From Granulicella paludicola (GTDB taxonomy: Bacteria; Acidobacteriota; Terriglobia; Terriglobales; Acidobacteriaceae), in assembly GCF_025685545.1 (NCBI RefSeq), contig NZ_JAGSYC010000022.1, positions 62,001 to 126,000 on the forward strand: a stretch of DNA of 64,000 bases, in the 5' to 3' direction. The notes beneath the pieces were generated by a model, which was not told the origin of the DNA, ran no database searches, and saw nothing but the letters and a program-made list of their open reading frames with translations. The translations under genes and the position numbers were made by a program. Each line of letters begins with the position of its first letter. Position 1 is the stretch's first letter. Shown in pieces: positions 49,830 to 59,068 of the stretch.

Positions 49830-50459
49830 ATGCCGCACACTCTTCTCACCCTCGCTCTCGCCTATCTCCTTGGCTCCATTCCTTTTGGCTACATCCTGGT
49901 ACGCGTCTTCTTACACCAGGACATCCGCGCCACAGGCTCGGGCAACATCGGCGCCACCAACGTCGCCCGTTCTGGCAAAAAGGGCCTCGCGATCCTCACG
50001 CTCGCCCTCGACGCGCTCAAGGGCTACACCGCCGTGTATTTGGCGCTGCTCGTCTCTCGCCACTATGAATCCGGCATCTCCGTCACGATGAGCACCCTCG
50101 CAGCAATGGCCGCTGTCGTCTGTGTGTTGGCGAACATCTTCCCCGTCTGGCTCCGTTTCAAAGGCGGCAAAGGCATCGCTACCGCCCTTGGAGTCTTTCT
50201 TGCGCTGGTACCTCTGGTGGCTCTCTGCGCGCTGGGACTCTTCATTCTTACGGTGGCAGTTTCCCGGTACGTCTCGCTGGGCTCGATCCTCGCTGCCGCT
50301 TCGATCCCGGTCTTCACAGTCCTCCTGATCCCATCGCGCTGCCCGGCGCTGCTGCCATGTGTCAGCATCATCTCGATCGTGTGCATCTGGCGGCACAGCG
50401 CAAATCTCTCCCGTCTCGTCCAGGGTACCGAAAGCCGTCTCGGCAGCAAGAAATCGTAA
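49830..50459 (+). CDS. plsY: acyl-phosphate:glycerol-3-phosphate acyltransferase
   Basis: Membrane enzyme that uses acyl-phosphate to make lysophosphatidate, the first step of phospholipid synthesis. Its conserved cytosolic loops are visible: GSGNIGATNVAR, FKGGKGIATALG and the C-terminal RHSANLSRL. Five to seven hydrophobic helices in about 209 residues. The ATG at 49830 (MPHTLL) is the likely start; TTG 49806 is an alternative. It is followed by gpsA, which makes its glycerol-3-phosphate substrate. Confidence 0.94.
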   Translation: MPHTLLTLALAYLLGSIPFGYILVRVFLHQDIRATGSGNIGATNVARSGKKGLAILTLALDALKGYTAVYLALLVSRHYESGISVTMSTLAAMAAVVCVLANIFPVWLRFKGGKGIATALGVFLALVPLVALCALGLFILTVAVSRYVSLGSILAAASIPVFTVLLIPSRCPALLPCVSIISIVCIWRHSANLSRLVQGTESRLGSKKS

Positions 50460-50500
50460 TCAACCCCAACCTTCATCCGTCAGAAAATCAGGTCTTCACC

Positions 50501-51517
50501 ATGAGTCGAATTGCAGTTATCGGAGCCGGTTCCTGGGGCACCGCCCTCGCCATCTCTCTCGCCCGCCGTGGCGGTCACCAGCTGACCCTCTGGGCGCACT
50601 CACCCGATCACGCCGAAGAGATCGCCAGCTCTGGCTTCAACCTCCGGTATCTCCCCAACTTCGCTCTCTCCTCCGACATCCGCGTCACCAACTCACTGGC
50701 AGACGCTATCGAAGACGTTGAGATCATCCTGTGCGTCACACCTTCGCAGGCCCTTCGCGCTACCTTGCAGCACATACTGCCTTACTTGCGACCCGACCAG
50801 ATCCTGCTGTCCGCTAGCAAAGGTGTTGAAGAAAACACATACCTTCGTATGTCGGAGATCATGGCCGAACTCTCATCCCCGCTGGCAGGCAACAACCGCC
50901 CGAACCCCATCGGTACCTTGGGCGGCCCGTCCTTCGCGCAGGAGGTCGCCCATGGGCTCCCGACAGCAATTACGATCGCTACCTTCGATCCGGCCGTAGG
51001 CGAGCGATTACAGCAGGATTTTTCATCGGAGTCTTTGCGCGTCTATCGCAACGATGATGTGATCGGCACTGAGTTGGGTGGTGCGCTGAAGAATGTCATC
51101 GCTCTTGCCGCAGGTGTCTGTACGGGTCTGGAGCTTGGAAACAACGCTGCGGCGGCTCTCATCACGCGCGGCATCGTCGAGATGACTCGCCTCGCTGTTG
51201 CATGCGGCGGCCATAGCGAGACAATGTCCGGTCTCTCGGGCATCGGAGACCTCGTGCTGACCTGCACCGGAGGCCTATCTCGAAACCGCGCGGTCGGCAT
51301 TGAGCTAGGCAAAGGCAAGAAGCTTCCCGAGATCCTCGCGGCGCTTAATGGCAAAGTGGCTGAAGGCGTTCGGACTACGACAGCCGCCCTCGGCTTGGCG
51401 GCTCGTCACGGCGTCGAGATGCCAATCACCGAGCAGATGGCCGCTATACTGCATGAGAATAAGGCTCCCCAAGAAGCCATTCGTGATCTGATGACGCGCC
51501 CCGGCCGCACTGAGTGA
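50501..51517 (+). CDS. gpsA: glycerol-3-phosphate dehydrogenase [NAD(P)+]
   Basis: Reduces dihydroxyacetone phosphate to sn-glycerol-3-phosphate for phospholipid synthesis. The Rossmann motif GAGSWGTALA is at the N-terminus, with the catalytic lysine in GGALKNVIALAAG and the family signature SGLSGIGDLVLTCTG. 338 residues. The start at 50501 (MSRIAVIG) is clear; an open frame extending upstream overlaps plsY and is not used. It ends 17 bases before an intrinsic terminator. Confidence 0.95.
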   Translation: MSRIAVIGAGSWGTALAISLARRGGHQLTLWAHSPDHAEEIASSGFNLRYLPNFALSSDIRVTNSLADAIEDVEIILCVTPSQALRATLQHILPYLRPDQILLSASKGVEENTYLRMSEIMAELSSPLAGNNRPNPIGTLGGPSFAQEVAHGLPTAITIATFDPAVGERLQQDFSSESLRVYRNDDVIGTELGGALKNVIALAAGVCTGLELGNNAAAALITRGIVEMTRLAVACGGHSETMSGLSGIGDLVLTCTGGLSRNRAVGIELGKGKKLPEILAALNGKVAEGVRTTTAALGLAARHGVEMPITEQMAAILHENKAPQEAIRDLMTRPGRTE

Positions 51518-51533
51518 TCTGCTGGTTACAAAG

Positions 51534-51566
51534 AAAAGGCCACCGCTGATGCGGTGACCTTTTTAA
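51534..51566. terminator. intrinsic terminator between convergent gpsA and a small gene
   Basis: AAAGGCCACCGC pairs with GCGGTGACCTTTTT around TGAT, with one mismatch. A T-run follows on the plus strand (TTTTT) and also on the minus strand (TTTTCTTT), so it can serve both gpsA and the 66-residue gene. Confidence 0.85.
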
Positions 51567-51578
51567 AAACGATGAGCT

Positions 51579-51779
51579 CTACGGCTGCGCAGACTGCGTG
51601 GGCTGATTTGGCGACGAGGTGCTCGGTTTGCCCTGCTCTGCCGGATGTGGTCGAGCGATAGCGAAAAAAACTATCGCCAGTATGATGACTACCGCCATAC
51701 CACCCAGCAGGCTGAATACGGTTGCGTTTGGGTAGTTTCGGAGCCAACGGTCTCCACTCTTTTCATCGGTCTGAATCAT
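51579..51779 (-). CDS. small single-helix membrane protein
   Basis: 66 residues: a polar N-terminus, one hydrophobic helix (about 20-42, ATVFSLLGGMAVVIILAIVFF) and a Pro/Ser/Gln-rich tail ending TQSAQP. The start is strongly backed by AAGGAGG four to five bases upstream of the ATG (complement of 51780-51793), so it is very likely translated. The family is unknown. It lies between gpsA and rho, convergent with gpsA. Confidence 0.7.
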   Translation of the reverse strand: MIQTDEKSGDRWLRNYPNATVFSLLGGMAVVIILAIVFFAIARPHPAEQGKPSTSSPNQPTQSAQP

Positions 51780-51875
51780 CTCGCCTCCTTCAATCTTGCA
51801 CCAGCAACACTCGTTGAGATGCAGAGCCCTCCCCTGCGGTATCCCCGCTGCGCTGACTTAGCTTCTGTAAAACGT

Positions 51876-51904
51876 AAAAACGCCCCACTCTTTCGAGAGG
51901 GGCG
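51876..51904 (-). terminator. intrinsic terminator of rho
   Basis: On the minus strand CGCCCCTCTC, GAAA and GAGTGGGGCG form a stem with one mismatch, followed by TTTTTAC. It lies about 20 bases past the rho stop. Confidence 0.8.
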
Positions 51905-51924
51905 CTTACAGCAGTTCTTCCGAA

Positions 51925-53196
51925 CTACAAGGAGTTCATGTTGTGCAGGAACTCTTGGTTGTTGCGGGTTTTGCCCAGCTTATCGGCTAGAAGCTCCATC
52001 GCTTCCACCGGAGACAGCGGGTTCAGAACCTTGCGCAAAATCCAGGTACGCTGCAGATCATCCTTCGGAATCAGCAGCTCTTCCTTACGCGTACCGCTGC
52101 GCTGGATATCAATGGCCGGGAAGACGCGCTTGTCAACGAGCTTCCGATCAAGGATAACTTCCATATTGCCCGTACCCTTGAACTCTTCGAAGATGACCTC
52201 ATCCATGCGGGAGCCGGTATCGACAAGCGCCGACGCGATGATGGTGAGCGAGCCGCCTTCTTCAATGTTGCGGGCTGCGCCGAAAAATCGCTTCGGACGC
52301 TGCAGCGCATTCGAATCCACACCGCCCGAAAGTACTTTGCCCGAGGGAGGAACAATTGTGTTGTAGGCGCGAGCGAGGCGAGTGATGGAGTCGAGCAAGA
52401 TCACGACATCGCGCTTATGCTCAACGAGGCGCTTGGCCTTTTCGATGACCATCTCAGCGACCTGTACGTGACGTGCTGCGGGCTCGTCAAAGGTCGAAGA
52501 GATAACCTCGCCCTTCACCGAACGCTGCATGTCGGTCACTTCTTCCGGACGCTCGTCGATCAGCAGAACGATGAGGACTACCTCAGGATGATTTGCGGTG
52601 ATGCTATTCGCGATCGACTGCATCAGGACAGTCTTACCGGTACGCGGAGGAGCGACAATCAGGCCACGCTGGCCTTTCCCAATAGGACAAAGCAGATCCA
52701 TCACACGACCGGCGATCTGCTCGCGGACCGTCTCCATCTTGATCTGCTCATCTGGGTATAGCGGCGTCAGGTTGTCGAACAGAATCTTGTTGCGGGTCTC
52801 TTCAGGGGACTCGAAGTTTATCGCCTCTATCTTGACGAGCGCGAAGTACTTCTCGCCTTCGTGCGGCGAACGCACGTTGCCGGAGATCGTGTCGCCGGTC
52901 TTGAGGTCGAACTTGCGGATCTGCGAGGGGGAAACATAGATGTCATCCGGGCCGGGAAGATAGTTGTAGTCCGGCGAACGCAGGAAGCCGTAGCCATCGG
53001 GCAGGATTTCGAGAACACCCTCAGCGAAGATGTGGCCTTCTTTTTCAGACTGAGCCTGAAGAATCTTGAAGATGAGGTCCTGCTTGCGCAGAGCGCTTGT
53101 GCCTGGAATTTCCAGCGCGCGAGCAAGCTTGCCGAGCTCCGCGATGCTCTTTTCCTTGAGCTCTGAGATGGTCATGAGTACTTGTGTTGTTTCCAT
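51925..53196 (-). CDS. rho: transcription termination factor Rho
   Basis: Hexameric RNA helicase that ends transcription. The N-terminal domain has the cold-shock-like RNA-binding segment ([22 protein letters not shown]). The ATPase domain has P-loop [30 protein letters not shown] and the R-finger region [20 protein letters not shown]. The length of 423 residues lacks the large N-terminal insertions of actinobacterial Rho. It is followed by an intrinsic terminator. Confidence 0.97.
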   Translation of the reverse strand: METTQVLMTISELKEKSIAELGKLARALEIPGTSALRKQDLIFKILQAQSEKEGHIFAEGVLEILPDGYGFLRSPDYNYLPGPDDIYVSPSQIRKFDLKTGDTISGNVRSPHEGEKYFALVKIEAINFESPEETRNKILFDNLTPLYPDEQIKMETVREQIAGRVMDLLCPIGKGQRGLIVAPPRTGKTVLMQSIANSITANHPEVVLIVLLIDERPEEVTDMQRSVKGEVISSTFDEPAARHVQVAEMVIEKAKRLVEHKRDVVILLDSITRLARAYNTIVPPSGKVLSGGVDSNALQRPKRFFGAARNIEEGGSLTIIASALVDTGSRMDEVIFEEFKGTGNMEVILDRKLVDKRVFPAIDIQRSGTRKEELLIPKDDLQRTWILRKVLNPLSPVEAMELLADKLGKTRNNQEFLHNMNSL

Positions 53197-53555
53197 TGGG
53201 GGTCTTCTTATGTTTTGAGATGGGAGTAAGCGTATTTACGGAAGGGATGGAGAGTGAGACACTCTGCCGATGAGAAAGGATGGCTGAAGCAGATTCCGGC
53301 GGGAATTATCAAGGTCCACAAAGATAGACAAATCGCGAGGAAGTTTCGAACGGGAAGGATGCAGCAAGAGTGCAGCGTTTTACGAGATCCTGATTCCTTC
53401 GGGGTGATTATCAATTACTGTAGCAGACGCCTCAGGTTGTGACCTGGGTTACATCCTCTATCCAGTTTTTGAGTGTGGAAAATCAGGGGAAGTGTGATTG
53501 CGGGCAGTGTGCCGGGGACACAGTAGGCATCTCCCGGCCTGAACCTTGGAGAGAT
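53197..53555. other. gap between rpoZ and rho
   Basis: About 360 bases, minus-strand genes on both sides, moderately AT-rich. It should contain the rho promoter and leader. A 68-codon minus-strand frame at 53208-53414 has no protein-like pattern. The inverted pair GTGTCCC/GGGGACAC-like bases near 53508-53522 may form a hairpin, but no convincing terminator or riboswitch is visible. Confidence 0.4.
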
Positions 53556-53768
53556 TTATGCGGCGCGACGCTCGGGAACTACCTCGCCCGACTCACTGAC
53601 GGGAGCCATCGGGACAGTATCCTTAAAGCGGTCCAGAACGTCGTTGGTCGTATCCTGCAGGCGGGTATTGGGCTTGTGAAGCTTGCGGGTCGCCTTCGAA
53701 GCGAGTTGACAGAGCTTGTAGCGATTATTGACGTGCGTGAGTGCTCCAAAAATCAAATCTGAGCGCAT
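53556..53768 (-). CDS. rpoZ: RNA polymerase omega subunit
   Basis: About 70 residues, starting MRSDLIFGALTHVNNRYKLC, with the omega core QLASKATRKLHKPNTR and QDTTNDVLDRF. It assists assembly of the beta' subunit into core polymerase. The ATG at 53768 has GGAGA upstream; an upstream in-frame start would add 14 residues. The form matches acidobacterial omega proteins as I know them. Confidence 0.88.
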   Translation of the reverse strand: MRSDLIFGALTHVNNRYKLCQLASKATRKLHKPNTRLQDTTNDVLDRFKDTVPMAPVSESGEVVPERRAA

Positions 53769-54161
53769 AAATATTTCTCCTGTAAGTGCGAGGCGAAGGA
53801 CGTCGGACACGATTGAGTCCAGTTGTCTTGCCTCGAGGTCAGGCTGCCAGAAGCGACGGGCCGAACCGGGAAGTAGTTAAGTAGATGCAGCGGATAGAGA
53901 CAAGTTGCATCGAGACATTGGCACATGCGAATCATCCTGTTGAAACTGAATGAGCCGCAGGGCTTTAAGCTTGGTGCAACGATCTGCTCAACGGACAAGG
54001 AGATCTGCACCCGCTGAACTGCAGGACGTACGCCCCGGAACAACGGCAAGATACGGCAAAGGAGGGAAGTTCTTCCAGCTGAGGATACGGCTAACGGTAG
54101 GGGTAAGTCTCAACTGAAGCTACGTCGCTAGGGGAAAAGCTGGATTGTTTCCTACTTAAGC
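53769..54161 (-). promoter_or_regulatory. long 5' leader of rpoZ
   Basis: If the promoter at 54162-54190 is used, rpoZ mRNA carries a leader of about 385 bases. A 98-codon minus-strand frame within it does not look like a protein. No named regulatory RNA motif was recognised. Confidence 0.35.
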
Positions 54162-54190
54162 ACCATAAATTGTCCAGCCAAGTGGGTCAA
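54162..54190 (-). promoter_or_regulatory. sigma-70-type promoter upstream of rpoZ
   Basis: On the minus strand TTGACC (complement of 54185-54190) is followed, after exactly 17 bases, by TATGGT (complement of 54162-54167): 5/6 and 4/6 matches to the consensus. It would transcribe toward rpoZ. Confidence 0.55.
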
Positions 54191-54311
54191 TCCTTTTTTC
54201 CGGACTTCACTGGGCCCCGTATACACAAAACAGGATTTTCTATGCGTTAGGTGCAATTCGATTCAAATCGGGACGATCTGCCCGCATCCGGCGTATCGTA
54301 CGAAGCTGGCG

Positions 54312-55916
54312 TCACGACCAATAGCTCCGATCCAGTGTGCGGTATTGGATGGCCTCCGCGATGTGCTTGACCGCAATGCTCTGCGCAGCCTCGAGGTCAG
54401 CGATGGTTCTGGCCACCTTCAGAATGCGGTCGTGCGCTCGCGCCGACAGTCCCTGCTGCTGCATCGCTCGTTCGAGCAGGCGTTCCGCGTCGGTAGAAAG
54501 CTCGCAGAAGGTCCGAATCTGCTGCGTGGTCATCTGTGCGTTCGCGAAGGTGAAAGGTTTAGCTCCCGTCCGACCTCGCAAAGCCAACTCAGGGCTGCTG
54601 GCGTATTGCAGGAAGCGGTCATGCTGTCGCTCTCGAGCAGCCAGTACCCGGGCGCGGATCTCCGCCGAACCCTCACTCGCAGTACCGCTGCGCAGTTCCT
54701 TGTACTGCACCGCGGGGACTTCGATGTGAATGTCGATGCGATCCAGCAGCGGCCCGCTGACCTTGCTGACGTAACGCTGAATCATCGGCGGCGTGCAGCT
54801 GCAATCACGCGAAGGGTCGTTGAAGTAACCGCAAGGGCAAGGATTCATCGCCGCAGCCAGCATGAAGCGCGCTGGAAAGCTCAGCGACATGGCGGCACGC
54901 GCAATCGTCACCGTGCCGTCTTCGAGCGGCTGGCGAAGGACCTCAAGCACGTTGCGCGGAAACTCCGGCAGTTCATCCAGAAACAGCAACCCGTTGTGAG
55001 CAAGCGACACCTCACCCGGACGCGGGATCATGCCCCCGCCGATCAACCCGGCATCGGAGATCGTGTGGTGCGGCGACCGAAAGGGGCGATGCGTCACAAG
55101 CCCTTGCTCCGTATCCAGAACGCCGGCAACGGAGTGGATCTTCGTCGTCTCGAGTGCTTCCTCAAAACGCAGTGGCGTAAGGATTGAAGGCAGTCGCTTC
55201 GCGAGCATGGTCTTGCCGCTGCCGGGCGGCCCGATCATCAGAATGTTGTGCCCGCCCGCGGCAGCAACCTCAAGCGCGCGTTTGGCGACGTGCTGACCAC
55301 GGACATCGCGGAAGTCCGAGTGATACTCGGCCGCCTCATTCAGCAGCGACGCGCTATCGACCGTAAGCGGCTGAATGAAGAGGCTTCCCTGCTTCGTCGA
55401 ATTGAGGAGTTCGCGCACCTCGAGAAGCGAGCGCACGGGATAGACATTCACCCCTTCCACTACCGCCGCTTCGCGAGCGTTCGCCGCAGGAATGACGAGA
55501 TTCTTGATCTTCGCATTGCGCGCAGCGATAGCGATGGGAAGCATGCCCTGCACGGCGCGAAGCGAGCCATCAAGCCCCAGCTCGCCCACGAGCACGAAGT
55601 CGGCAAGGGCGTCGCTCTGGATTGCAAGCGCTCCATACGCCCCCAGAATGCCGATGGCGATAGGTAGATCGAACCCCGAACCTTCTTTCTTCAGGTCGGC
55701 GGGCGCAAGGTTGATGGTGATGCGTGTCGGCGGGATGTCGAACCCGGAATTCTTGATAGCGGAGCGAACGCGATCCCGGGATTCTCGCACGGCGGCGTCC
55801 GGCAAACCGACGGTGGCGAAGATCTCTTTTTCCACCTGGGCGCCAAAGTCGACCTCGACGTCGATGATGTGGGCGTCGATGCCGTAAACGGCTGCGCTGC
55901 GTGCTTTGAAGAGCAT
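54312..55916 (-). CDS. comM: YifB/ComM-family magnesium-chelatase-like AAA+ ATPase
   Basis: 534 residues from ATG 55916 ([12 protein letters not shown]). An N-terminal Lon-protease-like domain ([18 protein letters not shown]) precedes the AAA+ domain: Walker [11 protein letters not shown] near residue 225, Walker [11 protein letters not shown] and the SRHDHTISDAG-like segment [16 protein letters not shown]-terminal cysteine pair ([16 protein letters not shown]) is typical. In transformable bacteria ComM is a helicase for branch migration of incoming DNA. It is divergent from the mmcQ gene. Confidence 0.93.
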   Translation of the reverse strand: MLFKARSAAVYGIDAHIIDVEVDFGAQVEKEIFATVGLPDAAVRESRDRVRSAIKNSGFDIPPTRITINLAPADLKKEGSGFDLPIAIGILGAYGALAIQSDALADFVLVGELGLDGSLRAVQGMLPIAIAARNAKIKNLVIPAANAREAAVVEGVNVYPVRSLLEVRELLNSTKQGSLFIQPLTVDSASLLNEAAEYHSDFRDVRGQHVAKRALEVAAAGGHNILMIGPPGSGKTMLAKRLPSILTPLRFEEALETTKIHSVAGVLDTEQGLVTHRPFRSPHHTISDAGLIGGGMIPRPGEVSLAHNGLLFLDELPEFPRNVLEVLRQPLEDGTVTIARAAMSLSFPARFMLAAAMNPCPCGYFNDPSRDCSCTPPMIQRYVSKVSGPLLDRIDIHIEVPAVQYKELRSGTASEGSAEIRARVLAARERQHDRFLQYASSPELALRGRTGAKPFTFANAQMTTQQIRTFCELSTDAERLLERAMQQQGLSARAHDRILKVARTIADLEAAQSIAVKHIAEAIQYRTLDRSYWS

Positions 55917-56018
55917 GTGCCTGATGTGTCCTTGAGGCAGAAGATCCAGTTGCGGGAAGTTCGGCAAGTGTAGCATTGCCCGCACTAGAATTGTGGGTGA
56001 GATCCGAGGTTGGCAGCT

Positions 56019-56369
56019 ATGGCTAAAGCTCACAAGGTTAAAGCAGGGGAGGGGGAGTTTCGCAGGCTCGCGCTGGAACTACCCTCCGTTCTAGAAAGCG
56101 CGCATATGGGCCATGCCGACTTCCGGGTAGTGAAAGGAAAGAAGACGAGAATCTTTGCAACGCTCTCAGGACTGGAGAAGGGCTACGGTGTAGTGATGCT
56201 CACGCTCGAACAGCAACAGGAGTTTAGGAGAGAGAGGCCAGAGATATTTGCACCTGTGCCGGGAGGCTGGGGCCGCGGTGGTTCTACGATGATGAGACTG
56301 GTCGCGGATGAAGAGACGATGCGCGGAGCCTTGAACACCGCACACGGAAACGCAGAACGGAAGCTATGA
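56019..56369 (+). CDS. MmcQ/YjbR-family protein
   Basis: 116 residues with the YjbR-like fold: [40 protein letters not shown] and [13 protein letters not shown]. Members are small cytoplasmic proteins with a double-wing fold, possibly DNA-related, without proven activity. The start at 56019 has GAGG nine bases upstream. Its stop overlaps the sdaA start (ATGA at 56366-56369). Confidence 0.82.
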   Translation: MAKAHKVKAGEGEFRRLALELPSVLESAHMGHADFRVVKGKKTRIFATLSGLEKGYGVVMLTLEQQQEFRRERPEIFAPVPGGWGRGGSTMMRLVADEETMRGALNTAHGNAERKL

Positions 56370-57862
56370 ATACGAGTTTGTTTGAGTTGTTCAAGATTGG
56401 CATTGGCCCTTCGAGTTCTCATACGGTGGGTCCAATGCGGGCTGCATTACGCTTTGTACGTGAACTGGCGGCGCGAGGTGAGCTCGGTTCTGCCATCACG
56501 GTGGATCTCTACGGATCGCTCGCGCTGACCGGAATAGGGCACGGGACTGATCGAGCGGTGCTGATGGGCTTGCTCGAAGAGTCGCCTGACACTGTGGAGT
56601 TGGAGACGATCGATGCGCGGCTCACGCAGCTACGAGAGTCTCGCGAGCTGAGATTTACCGGCGGACATGATGTGCGGTTCGATCCGGCGACGGATTTGCG
56701 CTTTCGCCGAGACCAGATGTATCCCGATGCCGGAGTGGTCACTCACCCAAACGGGATGCGGATGAACTCTCTGAATGCAACCGATGAGGTGATCTACACC
56801 CAGACCTACTACTCCATCGGCGGCGGCTTTGTCCTGTCAGCTGACGAGCTCGCGAACGCGAACACGGCAACGAGCAAGCGCGTTGTGCCCTACCCCTTCT
56901 CAAGCGCTGACGAACTGCTGAAGCTCGGCGAAAAGCATGGGCTCACGATCGCAGAGATGGTCCGAGCGAACGAGGTCGCATTACTAAGCGATCCGACGAT
57001 CACGCGACGGATCGATCGCATCGTGTCGCCGCTACGCCCTGGCAACGAAGCTCCACCGCAGATGGACACGCTCACGCCCGTGCAGCAGGTCGAGGCAGCG
57101 ATTCTGACCTTGTGGCAGACGATGAGCGACTGCATCGCGCGCGGCATCACGACCGAAGGCACGTTACCAGGAGGCCTGAATGTCCGTCGCCGCGCTCCCG
57201 GCCTCGCACGTCGACTCGCAAAGATGGATGAGGTAGGGGCAGTACGTGATCCTCTCGCTCCGCTCGACTCGGTCACGCTGGTAGCGATGGCTGTGAACGA
57301 GGAGAACGCAGCTGGCGGTCGAGTCGTCACCGCTCCAACGAACGGCGCCGCAGGAGTCGTACCGGCAATTGCGTATTACTATCTGCACCATGCCTCCGAC
57401 GCGCTAACGGAGGAAGAGCGGAAGGCAGGATTGCTGCGGTACTTCTATACTGCGGCGGCCATCGGCATTCTCTACAAAGAGAATGCGTCGATCAGCGGAG
57501 CGGAGGTAGGTTGCCAGGGTGAGGTTGGCGTTGCCTGCTCCATGGCTGCTGGCGGACTCGTAGCCGCGATGGGTGGCGATAACGCTGCCGTCGAAGGCGC
57601 CGCAGAGATCGCGATGGAGCACAATCTGGGCATGACTTGCGACCCAATTGGCGGTCTGGTACAGATTCCCTGCATCGAACGCAACGGTATGGGCGCAGTG
57701 AAGGCGGTGAACGCAGCTCGGCTCGCCATGAACGATCAGGGCGTTCACAAGATCTCGCTGGACCAGGTGATCGAGACGATGTATCGCACAGGCATGGACA
57801 TGCAGTCGCGATACAAGGAGACGAGCCTGGCCGGACTCGCCCTGAACATCATCGAGTGTTAA
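56366..57862 (+). CDS. sdaA: L-serine ammonia-lyase, iron-sulfur-dependent
   Basis: Deaminates L-serine to pyruvate and ammonia using a 4Fe-4S cluster. One chain of 498 residues carries both beta (FKIGIGPSSSHTVGPM, SLALTGIGHGTD) and alpha (TAPTNGAAGVVPA) domains. Cysteines likely binding the cluster are in EVGCQGEVG, GMTCDPIGGLVQIPC and near the C-terminus (IIEC). The length and arrangement are of the fused type. It is translationally coupled to the upstream MmcQ-like gene. Confidence 0.94.
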   Translation: MNTSLFELFKIGIGPSSSHTVGPMRAALRFVRELAARGELGSAITVDLYGSLALTGIGHGTDRAVLMGLLEESPDTVELETIDARLTQLRESRELRFTGGHDVRFDPATDLRFRRDQMYPDAGVVTHPNGMRMNSLNATDEVIYTQTYYSIGGGFVLSADELANANTATSKRVVPYPFSSADELLKLGEKHGLTIAEMVRANEVALLSDPTITRRIDRIVSPLRPGNEAPPQMDTLTPVQQVEAAILTLWQTMSDCIARGITTEGTLPGGLNVRRRAPGLARRLAKMDEVGAVRDPLAPLDSVTLVAMAVNEENAAGGRVVTAPTNGAAGVVPAIAYYYLHHASDALTEEERKAGLLRYFYTAAAIGILYKENASISGAEVGCQGEVGVACSMAAGGLVAAMGGDNAAVEGAAEIAMEHNLGMTCDPIGGLVQIPCIERNGMGAVKAVNAARLAMNDQGVHKISLDQVIETMYRTGMDMQSRYKETSLAGLALNIIEC

Positions 57863-57884
57863 ACCGGACTGCACACCGAAAACG

Positions 57885-58646
57885 TCAGTCCAGACGGCCA
57901 GCAGTGATCCAGCATTTGCTGAAGATCGTAAGCTCATCCCCGCGTGCGAAGCGTTCGAAGTGGACGCGCAGCGCCTCCTCGAAGGCAGCGTAACGCGGAT
58001 CCTCAGGCAATGGCACCATGGATAGCGACAGCGTCTGGCGGAGATAGCTCATCCAGTCGAGTTGCTGCTGTCCTTCGATGCTTGCCTGGTAAAAAGCACC
58101 TCTGAAAATCTCCTCCATCTCTTCGTGAACGCGATAGCCAGAGCGCACGTATTTGTAGTCCGTGCCGAAGTGGTGAAGAAGCTGCTCGAAGGCGAGCGCC
58201 TGCTCATCCGCATCCTGTAAACGCCCCAGGGAGGCGAGCACTACCCAACTTTCCGGCTTGAGGATTCGGCGAAACTCGGGAATCGCAAGCTCCTGATTGA
58301 ACCAGTGGAACGCTCGCCCTGCGGCGATGATGTCGACCGAGTGATCGGCGAGCGTCGTGGCCTCGGCGGTGGCATTGACCACGGAGAGAGCGGGCCACTG
58401 CACCTCGAGCTTTGCGCAGACGGAGCGCATCTCCTCATTCGGCTCGATGGCAATCACATGGTTACCGTTGTTGAGAAACACCTCGCTCAACATGCCGGTG
58501 CCCGCTCCAATATCGGCAACAATTCTTTGTGACGTGAGGCCACACCACTCATGCAGATGCGGAAGTATTTCTGCCGCGGGATAGCGCTGACGGTAACGAT
58601 CGTAATCCTCCGCGCGACCTGTGAAGCGATGCGTGTTGCTGGACAT
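57885..58646 (-). CDS. class I SAM-dependent methyltransferase
   Basis: 253 residues from ATG 58646. Motif I VADIGAGTGMLSE binds S-adenosylmethionine, motif II reads HVIAIEPN, and DIIAAGRAFHWFNQ matches the UbiE/Methyltransf_11 style. The N-terminal RAEDYDRYRQRYP is common to this group. The substrate cannot be assigned. It is convergent with sdaA. Confidence 0.88.
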   Translation of the reverse strand: MSSNTHRFTGRAEDYDRYRQRYPAAEILPHLHEWCGLTSQRIVADIGAGTGMLSEVFLNNGNHVIAIEPNEEMRSVCAKLEVQWPALSVVNATAEATTLADHSVDIIAAGRAFHWFNQELAIPEFRRILKPESWVVLASLGRLQDADEQALAFEQLLHHFGTDYKYVRSGYRVHEEMEEIFRGAFYQASIEGQQQLDWMSYLRQTLSLSMVPLPEDPRYAAFEEALRVHFERFARGDELTIFSKCWITAGRLD

Positions 58647-58820
58647 ACTCACTTAGACGCGAACGAAGCGACGAAGGTCGATCCTCTTTGCAGCCATGCA
58701 AGCGTGAAGTTGAAGGAGACGATGCGCGATGAGAGTGCGTGTGTTACCGAAAGATGTCTTTGCATCGAAGAGCTGCGCTCTCCCACAAGAAAAAATCGTG
58801 ACGATTGCATCGTTTTTTTC

Positions 58821-58849
58821 TTGACTCTTCCGCTGCGGAAAACAATACT
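58821..58849 (+). promoter_or_regulatory. sigma-70-type promoter for a short transcript
   Basis: TTGACT at 58821-58826, a 17-base spacer, then AATACT at 58844-58849. An A/T-rich run (about 58790-58820) precedes it. It lies about 140 bases before a strong intrinsic terminator, pointing to a short transcript. Confidence 0.65.
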
Positions 58850-58855
58850 CTCGTT

Positions 58856-58992
58856 AGTTGCTTCACGCACGTGAACGCGACGTCGATGGTGACATCGAAT
58901 GGGAGCGCAGGCAAACGCAACCAAGGCAAAGGCATCAACCTAAAGGCAACACATTCAGGGAGCGCACACGATGCGCTCCCTGAAGTGTTTTT
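58856..58992 (+). ncRNA. candidate small RNA upstream of rsmE
   Basis: A short transcript of about 137 bases is expected between the promoter at 58821-58849 and an intrinsic terminator: 58954-58966 pairs perfectly (13 bp) with 58972-58984 around CACGA, followed by GTGTTTTT. The interior has a possible 14-codon frame (ATG 58899, ending TAA 58941-58943, MGAQANATKAKAST), which could be a tiny leader peptide or nothing. The terminator separates it from rsmE. With hfq in the window, an Hfq-dependent regulator is plausible, but no target or family is known. Confidence 0.55.
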
Positions 58993-59068
58993 ACGCCAGT
59001 GTTCATGCATGTTTGCGCTACACATCATGCCCGTCGCCGATACGCGTGCCGCATCGTATTCTAGACAC

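Noticed and set aside
53208-53414. A 68-codon frame as a possible rho leader peptide
   Set aside because: No ribosome-binding site and no similarity to known leader peptides that I can recognise.
54240-54290. A tRNA-like T-loop (GATTCAAATC) near 54250
   Set aside because: No acceptor, D or anticodon stems can be drawn on either strand.
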